A DNA stretch of 64,000 nucleotides from Cladosporium sp. IMV 00045 (Eukaryota > Ascomycota > Dothideomycetes > Cladosporiales > Cladosporiaceae), in contig MSJI02000005.1 in NCBI GenBank assembly GCA_001931905.2, forward strand, positions 147,025 to 211,024, given 5' to 3'. The notes below the pieces were generated by a model. That model made no database searches. It saw only the letters and a program-made list of their open reading frames with translations, and was not told the origin of the DNA. Positions 11,820-20,442 of this stretch are shown here, in pieces. Numbering within the stretch: the first letter of the stretch is position 1; the number at the start of each line of letters is the position of its first letter. The position numbers and the translations under genes are program-made.

Positions 11820-14800
11820 CTAGGATGGCGGACATGCGTCGCCGCGCTCTCCGCACACACATGCCCAACTCTTCCAAGGACCGAAAACTCCAACCGCCTC
11901 GAAGTTCGCAAGTCCCGGATACACTAGGGTGGGCGAGTTCTCGCCCTTGCACCGCTCCTCACTGAAAGAATGTTAGTCTTCACTCCTTCGCACCGGAGGC
12001 CAAATGTTCAGAAGACATACCGGAATAGCCAGCAATGGCCCTGGTGCATCTCCGTTGGGCTAGCAGACTGCACCCACGGCACTGCCCAGTTAGGCACGGG
12101 GTCTGAACACAAACGTCAGCTGAGACTGTTTCTTTGATCGTTGGGAAAGATTGCACGCACAGCAGCCCATGTTGGTCCACGGAAATAGGCTGCATCCACC
12201 ACCCCAAATTGAGGCTGGGCACATGGCGAAATAGCCGTCGAGTCTAGGGGCGTCTTTGTCCAGGAGTTCGGCGTTCTTGAAGTCATCAAACATGTCCGCT
12301 TCAACACCACGTCCTGAGAGCTGGAGACTCTCATCGGAATCAACGGCCCTAATCTTCTCGACGTGCTCTGGGCTAGCTTCAATCTCGCGCTTTTTCGAAT
12401 CACCGGATGGGCATTGGCCGTCGTCACCGCACTTACAAGACCAGCTCTTCCAGGGCCCTTCGGAGACTGCGAGACCTGGGTAGATGAGGGTGGGTGAAGT
12501 CTCGCCCTTACACTGCTCGTCTCTGGAACGTCGTCAGTCTTCTCCGGTCCTTAACCATATCGGCGGTCATTTGCACAAAAGACGTACCGGAATAGCAAGC
12601 AACGTCCCTGGTTCTCCTGCGTCGGACTGGCGGATTGTGCCCACGGATTTGCCGAGTTGGCTACGGGATCTGGAATTGTCAGCTAGATTGTTCTTCCCAA
12701 TCGGTGAGAGGCAATGTACGCACAACACTCCTTGTTGGTCCATGGGAAGAGACTGCATCCGCCACCCCAAAGTGAGCCTGCGCACAGAGCGAACTCTCCA
12801 TCGACCTTTTGGGCTTGGTCGTCGATCTCAGCGCCTTTGGAGCCATCGAAGTTGCTCGCTTCATTGTCGTGGCCTGCAAGCTTCAAACTGTTGTCGCCGA
12901 CATGCTCTGAGCCAGCTTCAATGCTACGACGACTCGAATCCCCGAATGGGCACTGGCTGTCACCACACTTGCAAGACCAGCTCTTCCAGACGCCGGAAAG
13001 GCCAAGCTCGTCAAAGTTGCCTAGGCCGGGAAAGGTGAATTGAGGTGTATGCTCACCCTCACAATTCTCTTTGCTGCCAAATCGTCAGCTTCTTGTCTCG
13101 CCATTCGTCTCGCCCCAACCATTCCTACCTATAGATGAAACAGTGTGCCTGATGGTCTTTGGATACGGATGCGGATTTGATCCATGGACCGGCCGTGTTG
13201 TCGATGACATCTGGACGCACTTGTCAGCAAAGCTCATTTTGCCTTCGCTGAGAGGAGGGTTCGGACGTACAGCACTGCGCTTGCCTCCATGGGAGATCGT
13301 TGCATGAGCCCCACAGTGGATCAGCGCACAGGGAGAACCACCCATCGTATCTCCAATTGATAGGGTCGCCAGGATCGCCACGGCCGAGCAGCTCAAAGCT
13401 GTTCGCTGGCGCAATCTTCTCGAGGTCGCGCTTCGTGTGTTTCCCGTGTGGACAATCTTTGAGACCTCTGCACACGCACTCCCAGGACTTGGCGTGACGG
13501 ACAATTTTGGGTTTGTTTTCCTCGATGGGTGGCGACTTAAGGTCCAAGGCAAAATCGCAGAACTCGTCGCTGTTGATTGTCAGCATCTCGATCATTGCAA
13601 CAAAATTGTCAAGGCTTGGCCCCGCTAATCTGGCAACATACTCGTAGAAGATGCATAGGGCTTCCGCGGACACAATTACCGAACGAACCACAGGCATATC
13701 AGACGGTACCTTGCCTAACATAAACATGATCAGTGGCGCTGCTCCCAGATATGGCAATGTGCGTCGGATGCGAAGACTTACCGCAATCGTTTGGGTTCCA
13801 CGGGAAAAGCTCGCAAGCCACATATTTTGGTTCTCTGCACAGGTAAATGAAACCGGCCGGCGCTGCAGAGTTACCGTCAAGGTTAACGAGATTGACGTCT
13901 TTCGATGGCTGGGTGATGACACTCTCTCCTCAATATCGCGCTTCTTGGAACTCAAAGGACAGCCTTCGGGATCGCTGCAGTCGCACAAGAACGACTTCCT
14001 CGCAACAACTTCAGGACCGACCTGCTTGACGTTCGTGATGATCGGCAGAGTACTCTCGCCGGTGCAAGTGTCGTCCTGGACTATTGTCAGCATGTTTCAT
14101 CGCCGGCGTTTGATCAGATATGCTAAAGCGAAGTGACGCACCTGTACAAAGTGCAATAAGTGCCCGGGACGAGAATCGCCGAATTGATAGTTGACATGTA
14201 ATCCGGAAGTTTGACTGGCAAGAAACTTCGTCAGCCCCTCCGCCAATCGCAGAATACGATATCAGCCGACTCAAAGACTTACCGCAAGCCTGCCTCACGA
14301 ACTGGAAAAGCTGGCACTGCCCGTAATCTGCCTCCTCGCAGAAATACATAGCGACTTCGGCCGGGGCGTTGCTGTCACGTTCAACGAGCTCGACGCCCTG
14401 AAATGGCTCGACGACATCGCGGGCTTCAGGAGAGTTGCTTTGGTCTTCTGACAAGCAAGACGCAGGATCGGTGCACCAGCACATCCAGCTCTTGCGGTCA
14501 ACGGGGTTCTGAATCTCCTTGATGGGGCCGGTAATGACTCCAGAGCTGGGTCCAATGCATTTGTCATTACTGTGGAATATGTTGTCAGTCTTGTTGTATC
14601 GTCATGAAGGACCAAGTGAGTTCACCACTCTGGTATTCCCCGATTGAAGCAAAACGGGAAACATACCTGAACAGACTGCAAGTCTTGCCCTCAGTGACGA
14701 CAATAGACTTGATCAGCTCTAAGCCCTTGGAGACCTTGTCTGTGAGCCACAAGAGTTTGTCAGCTTTTGCTCTTCGAGTGAGCGTGTTACACGAAATGAA

Positions 14801-14960
14801 GTAGAGTGAAGCAAAGCGAAGTGAAAGAGATAAGACTTACTGCACTTCCGAGCAACCCAAGTATACTTATAGCACTGCAGAAAGCCCGCCCATTGGCACA
14901 AATAGACGAAGCCATCGCTCGGCTCGTCGCCACCGCCGATGATGGCTGGAGCAGGAAGTG
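11820..14960 (-). repeat. Six tandem protein modules with conserved intron positions
   Basis: The module order on the minus strand begins at about 14930, 14360, 13850, 13330, 12800 and 12220. Every module is cut by two introns. One is phase 1, directly after the third cysteine. The other is phase 2, directly after the C-x2-[FY] block. The short middle exons are 73 nt in modules 1-3 and 82 nt in modules 4-6. This indicates two subfamilies and growth by duplication of a whole exon set. Confidence 0.75.
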
Positions 14961-15087
14961 GGAACGGATCCTCACTGGCACTCGGACTCGGAGAGCTGGT
15001 GGTAGAGGTTGGGTCGACGGGGGCGCTCAGCGTGAAGCTGGCGGTGAGGATGAGGAAGGTGATGATGAGGGATAGGAGGGCACGCAT
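11820..15087 (-). CDS. Secreted six-module cysteine-rich protein, candidate Kex2-processed precursor
   Basis: I recognise no named family. My model has 13 exons: 15087-14841, 14739-14667, 14569-14283, 14214-14142, about 14080-13782, 13714-13642, 13569-13271, 13210-13129, 13073-12724, 12669-12588, 12522-12161, 12102-12021, 11961-11820 (about 816 codons). Residues 1-22 are a signal peptide (MRALLSLIITFLILTASFTL...), followed by a Ser/Thr/Pro spacer. Six modules follow. Each has C-x7-8-C-x9-C, then [TYLHR]-C-x2-[FY], then a D/E-x-C, then C-x-C-x4-6-C: eight cysteines. Modules 4-6 share WGGGCSLFPW-like and PWKSWSCKC-like blocks. Linkers after modules 2-5 carry KKRDIE, KRDLE, RRSIE and KKREIE. The linker after module 1 has EARDVVE instead. 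Modules 5 and 6 are the most alike. The first half of a module resembles small secreted beta/gamma-crystallin-like fungal proteins (inference). Exon 5 contains reading-frame breaks near its start and near 13926. Confidence 0.75.
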
Positions 15088-15529
15088 GGTGGGCAGGTGG
15101 GTGGGTTGGTATTTGTTTGTTAAAGGGGATGGAGAGATGGTTGGGTTGGGAGATGGTGTTAATGTTGTGGTGGAGGTGGAGTTGTAAGAGAGGATGGTTT
15201 TGTAGACGACTGAGTGCATGTGCAGTCAATGGCCGGGTTATTGGCTTGTGACTGAAGGCTTGATGTCAGTGATGGTTTGCAAACCTGTGAAGGTGAAGTC
15301 GCTGATTGCAGCTTCATTGCATCATGGCAAGTGAAGCCTGGATTCAAGGACCAAGCAAGAGTGAAGCATGATGAGAATGAAGCTGACAAAGTGAGTCGAG
15401 ACTCAGAATCATATCGGGATGTAAGAAAAGGCTGTTCAAGAACTACAAAATTTTGTCTATCAACTGAATAAAACTACTCACTTTTCTTCCCAGATACCGA
15501 ATCGAATCACCACCGACGCGCGGAGACGT
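15088..15529. other. Intergenic, upstream of six-module gene
   Basis: About 440 bp between the GH131 stop and the start of the secreted six-module gene; expected promoter and leader of the latter. Nothing else seen. Confidence 0.4.
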
Positions 15530-16567
15530 CTACACGTAGACGTACTCAACGACGCAAGACTCCTCCGCATCGGCAGAGGAAGAGGTGTTAGAGCTCTCAG
15601 TACCATTGGCAGCTGCCTTGGGCGTGCTGCTCGGGACGCTGCCAGTGGCGGCGTTGCTGCTGCCGTTGCCGGCGCGGTTGGAAGTGTCAACAGCGGTGCT
15701 GCTGGCCTTGGGAGCCGTTGACGCGGAGGAAGCGGCAGACGAAGCGGCGGAAGGAGTAGCAGACGAAGCAGCAGAAGAAGCAGCCGGCGAAGCACCAGAG
15801 GAAGCACCCTCCGACGAACCACCAGGGCTGACGACGGAAGTCGTCAAATCGCCGCTCTCAATGTACACACCAGAGAAATGCCAGTCCTCCGCGGAACCAT
15901 CGTTGGTCAAGCGAAGAACACCCAAGTGCCAGTCGGCGCCATTGCTCGAAGTGTCAGCCGAGACGGGCCCAGCAAGCTTCTCCAACTCATCCGAGCCAGT
16001 AGAGTGGTAGAACTCGACCTCGCCAGCGTCGAAGTCGATTCCGTACGCGACGTTGTGCCAGGTGTCGGCGGTCAACTCGGCGTCCCACTGCGACTCGCCG
16101 CCGGCGAACCAGTGCAAGCTGCTGTCGGAGCCACCGAACTTCATCTCGGTGAAGTGGCTCTCGAAGAAGTTGATCTGGTGCTCGCCGCTGGCGTCGGGCG
16201 GGTTGGTGCCCGAGGCCGCCATGCTGAAGTGGTAGTAGACCTTGCCCTTGTTGATGGCCGCGTCGGTCTGCGGGATCAGCTCCGTGCGCAGCATGCTCTG
16301 CCCGTTCCAGGAAGAGGTCTTGTCGTTGGTGATCTGGATGCCCTGCTTCGAGCCCGTGTCGGCCGGGTTCTTGTACTCGCTGTCCAGCTTGACGTAGGAG
16401 TCCGCTGATGCGTCGCCGTGGATGTACCATTGGTAGGGGCCCTCTTGGTTGGACCAGGACCATTCTTCGAGGAAGGAGGAGTCGGCGTAGTCGTTCGCGC
16501 GGCCGTCCCAGAGGATTTCGGCGGAGACGGAGCCCACGAGGGCGAGGAGGGCGGTGGTGGAGATCAT
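15530..16567 (-). CDS. Secreted GH131 beta-glucanase
   Basis: Single-exon 345-residue protein. Residues 1-16 are a signal peptide (MISTTALLALVGSVSA), and the mature protein starts EILWDGR. The body matches glycoside hydrolase family 131 along its length: EEWSWSNQEGPYQWYIHGD, then the YKNPAD block, RTELIPQT, KVYYHFSMA, EHQINFFESHFTEMKFG and WHNVAYGIDFDAGEVEF. Characterised GH131 enzymes cleave beta-1,3/1,6- and beta-1,4-glucan. After about residue 245 comes a roughly 95-residue Ser/Ala/Thr-rich stretch, probably an O-glycosylated linker, ending in ESCVVEYVYV. No CBM1 follows, although a linker of this kind usually leads to one. The longer frame upstream (to 16627) lacks an ATG before the signal peptide. 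Confidence 0.93.
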   Translation of the reverse strand: MISTTALLALVGSVSAEILWDGRANDYADSSFLEEWSWSNQEGPYQWYIHGDASADSYVKLDSEYKNPADTGSKQGIQITNDKTSSWNGQSMLRTELIPQTDAAINKGKVYYHFSMAASGTNPPDASGEHQINFFESHFTEMKFGGSDSSLHWFAGGESQWDAELTADTWHNVAYGIDFDAGEVEFYHSTGSDELEKLAGPVSADTSSNGADWHLGVLRLTNDGSAEDWHFSGVYIESGDLTTSVVSPGGSSEGASSGASPAASSAASSATPSAASSAASSASTAPKASSTAVDTSNRAGNGSSNAATGSVPSSTPKAAANGTESSNTSSSADAEESCVVEYVYV

Positions 16568-17394
16568 GGTAATGTTTGCTTGTGGTGTAGATGTAGAATG
16601 TAGAAACGAATAAATCGGCAAGGTCAACTCGCACTTTTGTCAATTACAGCGGCGCTGCCTGCTGATAGATAGGGTTCTTGAACAGGGTAAAGAACGGCAA
16701 GACGAGAGAAAAGCTTAGTATACTCACAAGCAAAGCAGAGGTCAAACCCAGCCTTACATACCTGGACAGAACTGCGAGACCACAGGTCGCTTCTACGAGC
16801 ACACGGAGGTTGAAACACTGGCCACGGCGCCTGGTCGTCCACTTAATTGGTATGCCGAGATTGCTTGGGCGAATGCTTAGGGTTGCAGGGCCCGGGGAGG
16901 GTTAGAAAGGGCTGCATATTACTTGCATATTGAGCGTGGAGGCGAGATTCTTGTAAGGCTAGGGGGTCTCGTTTGCTTGTTGCGGTTGCTGTTTCTAGCC
17001 TGTCCGATATATATTGATTTTCGAAACCGCTAAAGCTTTCGGGTAGCGCTGGCGGCCGCGCTTGGTTCGCCTGGCATTTCCGCTGACGGTCGGTTGGGCG
17101 AAGCGATGGTAGGCTCTGGGCTGTCGAATTGCAATCAGAAAATAGAGACGGTGAGAGAGACGAATAGAAAGTAGTGACTCGGTTATTCGATGCAGAACGT
17201 GACTTCGCTCGCATAGCTGAGACCTTGGAAAGTCATGTTGTCAGGAAATGCGTAATCTTGTACTCTAACATACATACCCTATATCTTCACCGAAAGGAAA
17301 AAGGAGCCTACAGTGCACGGGACCGCCTCATAATTAACGAGCCAGAAGATGCCATTGTGTTGTATTCCTCATTCTGCCTAAAGAGCTTGCTATC
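16568..17394. other. Intergenic, GH131 promoter side
   Basis: About 830 bp between the GH131 start and the RAD3 stop. It should hold the GH131 promoter and the RAD3 3' end. Frames are short and unconvincing. Confidence 0.4.
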
Positions 17395-19788
17395 TTACAC
17401 ATCCATCTCGTTCATAGCGGCATCAAAATCCGCATCAACATCCATACCGTCCGCAGCCTGCGCATCGGCCATGACATGATCACCATGATCCTGATAGCCA
17501 TCCGCGTCGCCGTTCATTTGCATGTCTAACTGGCGCTCTGCGTCGATCTTGCCCTTGTTCCGCATCAAATCCTCGTACGACCACGTACTGACGCCGTCCT
17601 GCATGCGTGCCGGGAAAGGCTTGCTCATGGTCTTCAAGAACTTCTTGGCCGTCGCGACGGATTGGTCGACGGACATATTCGAGTCGCTTTCCATCAGAGC
17701 GCTGGAGATCCATTTGGGGAGCTGGTTGCGTTTCTTCGCGAACCGCTTGTCGGCCATGACCATGATTCCGTAGTCGTCTTTGCCACGCAGGACTCGTCCG
17801 AGACATTGCGCGCTGTGACGCATGGCGTCGAATGACAAGAAGTCGTTCTCGCGGATGCGGTACGTCTCTCGTAGGAACTCAAGACGTGCCTTCAGGATAC
17901 GCGACTCGGTGTATTGGAACGGTACGCCGATACACAGCACAGTGCGTCCGTAGTGGTGGTCGAAATCGATTCCTTCTGAGACCTTACCACGCGCGACACA
18001 GAGGAGGACAGCCCCCCTGCCGTTGCTGCAGGCCGTACGGTATGTTTCCAATGCCAGAGATGTTTCTTGACTATCTGGTGTTTCCACCAGGATAAGCTTG
18101 TTTTTCCAAACTTGGTCCAAGATACCCATGCCTTGCCACATCGAGATGATGCTCTCCATGTAAAGGTACGAAGGGAAGAAGACTACGATACCATCAGGTG
18201 TCAACTTGGAGTACTCAACAAGCAAGCTGCCGTAGTTGCGGACGTTTGATGGGTCGTTGCGCGTTTGAAACCCGGAAGACATTGATCCTTGGTCAGAACC
18301 CCTTGTGACAATCATGGGCAAGAACGATCTTCTTGCCAATGTCATAGAGTATGACTCTTGTACGACTGTGCTAAACCCAAGCATCTTTGGATACATCTCT
18401 AGCGGCGAAATGGTACCCGAAGTGATGATCACGGAGCTGAACCGCTCCAAAACGGGCTTGATGGCGATTGCGGCATCAAGACATGTGAAGTGGAGGATTG
18501 GGTTGGGCACTGTTGCCGTATCGGATTCGTATGGCTCCAAGATGAGAAGGAAGCCCGTGTCGTACGTGGCGACCAATGTTGCGAAAGATGCAACTTCTTG
18601 TAGTGGCTGATAATCTTCAATATTGGAAAGCTCCAAAGTGCGGACCAAAGAGGTGAGTCGTTCGGCGCAAAACCGCAGCGGCTTCTTCTCGATGAACGTG
18701 AGCTCCTTCAAGTGTTGCAGGAAGGAGGGCGGTGTCTCGGAGATGACATGCAAAACTTTCATTCTTGTCTTGAGGTACTCGATGAAGCGCTTCAAGAAAG
18801 CGGTGAAATGCTCGGCGCGACGGATATTACCAGGAACTGCTTCTTTCAGCAGATCATCTGGCAATGCCGGATTGGACATGAAAGCTCCCTCATCACGAGC
18901 TTCGTCGGCTGCCTGTAGACCTTCTACCAGTTTCGAGTATTCATTCTGGAGTTTCAAAGCATCTGTTTCTTTCATCTCGGTGATTTTACGTTCCAGATTT
19001 GATGCACCTCTGGCAGCCTTTCGCAGAGAATCTTCCGTCAAGTCTATGCTGAGCGATTCAATGCACACGTTGTCGATGTTGTGGGCCTCGTCGAATACGA
19101 CAATGCAATCCTTTGAGAGCTCTTTTGATACTCGCTCGGCGATTTTTGGGTCGAGAAGATAGTGGTATGAGTAGATGATGACATTACAGAAGGGCATCAT
19201 TCGTCTTGAGGTGAAGTATGGGCACTGCTTGTGTTGCTCGCCATACCGAGCCATGCCGTCAAGCGTCCAGACTCCAGGGGGCAGAAGATTGTGCGGCTCA
19301 AGAAGGTCTAAGTTTTCGTGATAGACACATAGCTCGACATCCTCGCCGCGTTCTTTCTTCTCCTTCACGAAGCCCGCTGTCAAGCTTCGGCAGCGCGCAT
19401 CGACGACCGAGCCACTCTTCTCCCGTTTTACTGAGGGATGCAGACACAAGTTTTTTCGACTTGTCAGGCCGAGGGCTCTGAAGTCTTCCACCTCGCCAAG
19501 CTGATCCGCTCGGTATTTCATCAGGGATTTGAGTTCTGCCAGAGCCTTCTCAATCTCGGACATGGTTCTTGAGCAGTAAATGAGTTTCCGGTGTTCTGGG
19601 TAAAATTGCTGGTATGCAACAATCAAAGATAGAAGCGAGACAGTCTTGCCCGTCCCTGAAGGCATCTCCAGAACACAGTGTCCTCCTGAGTCCAGGGTGC
19701 GTTTGAGGTCGCACATGTATGCATATTGTTCTGGGTAGATTCGAGGGTACGGGAACAGGACTGGTAAGTCGCCAATGAAGAACTTCAT
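17395..19788 (-). CDS. RAD3: TFIIH/NER helicase Rad3 (XPD)
   Basis: Uninterrupted 797-residue SF2 helicase of the XPD family, the 5'-3' DNA helicase of TFIIH used in nucleotide excision repair and transcription initiation. Walker A is EMPSGTGKT (residues 41-49). The DEAH box is VVFDEAHNIDN (DEAH at 233-236). The four cysteines that ligate the 4Fe-4S cluster are at 115, 133, 154 and 189, one residue off human XPD numbering. The ARCH region follows, then helicase motifs V-VI, including ARGKVSEGIDFDHHYGR and QCLGRVLRGKDDYGIM. The C-terminal 60 residues are acidic and Met/Asp-rich. Length and motif order are normal. It is divergent from LTN1. Confidence 0.97.
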   Translation of the reverse strand: MKFFIGDLPVLFPYPRIYPEQYAYMCDLKRTLDSGGHCVLEMPSGTGKTVSLLSLIVAYQQFYPEHRKLIYCSRTMSEIEKALAELKSLMKYRADQLGEVEDFRALGLTSRKNLCLHPSVKREKSGSVVDARCRSLTAGFVKEKKERGEDVELCVYHENLDLLEPHNLLPPGVWTLDGMARYGEQHKQCPYFTSRRMMPFCNVIIYSYHYLLDPKIAERVSKELSKDCIVVFDEAHNIDNVCIESLSIDLTEDSLRKAARGASNLERKITEMKETDALKLQNEYSKLVEGLQAADEARDEGAFMSNPALPDDLLKEAVPGNIRRAEHFTAFLKRFIEYLKTRMKVLHVISETPPSFLQHLKELTFIEKKPLRFCAERLTSLVRTLELSNIEDYQPLQEVASFATLVATYDTGFLLILEPYESDTATVPNPILHFTCLDAAIAIKPVLERFSSVIITSGTISPLEMYPKMLGFSTVVQESYSMTLARRSFLPMIVTRGSDQGSMSSGFQTRNDPSNVRNYGSLLVEYSKLTPDGIVVFFPSYLYMESIISMWQGMGILDQVWKNKLILVETPDSQETSLALETYRTACSNGRGAVLLCVARGKVSEGIDFDHHYGRTVLCIGVPFQYTESRILKARLEFLRETYRIRENDFLSFDAMRHSAQCLGRVLRGKDDYGIMVMADKRFAKKRNQLPKWISSALMESDSNMSVDQSVATAKKFLKTMSKPFPARMQDGVSTWSYEDLMRNKGKIDAERQLDMQMNGDADGYQDHGDHVMADAQAADGMDVDADFDAAMNEMDV

Positions 19789-20442
19789 CTTGGCTGCTGT
19801 TGCTGCTGGCCTGCAGCTGGCGGGACCGAGCGAAAGACGTTACTCCTAGGTGCCTTCCAGGTGCCAATTTTCATTCAATCAATCGCCAGGAATTGCACCA
19901 TGGAGGTGGCAAGATTCAGTTTGCAGTCGTCTCGTACAGGAGTGCCAGGTCCAGCCGGTGTGTCATCAGCATCAAATGAAAGTGTCCAGGTACACAGCAG
20001 CCTCCGCGGCGCCCTTCAGGAAGATAGCAGTGGTGTTGGTGATGGAATATATGGGTATCGTTGGAGTTGTAAGCCTAAATGCACGGCAAACGCGAAGTCA
20101 CATGCTAGCGAGGCACTACAGTTTGCGCTAATGCTGACACCGATGGCCAGGGCGGGCCAAAGCTGAAGCGGGCGCGGGCGCGAGGGAGAGACGATGACGT
20201 GCACACTGGTGAATCTTTTAGAGAGAGAGCTGCTCATACTGCTGAGATGGTCGATTCGCGAACTCAAATGCATTATTTTCTGGCCTGCGACTATACATAA
20301 CCTCGATAGATTCATACCTTTTCTTGCGCATCCTCCGCCGAAATACCTTCGCCTCCAGGCTCTCTCAATTCTTTCTAGCAGCGACCTTCCTGACTCATCC
20401 TCTGGACACGATTAACGACATTCATCCCGAACGAATATCACC
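19789..20442. promoter_or_regulatory. Shared divergent promoter region, RAD3 / LTN1
   Basis: 654-bp spacer between diverging start codons. It should contain both promoters. I see no strong TATA box or other motif I would name. Confidence 0.45.
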
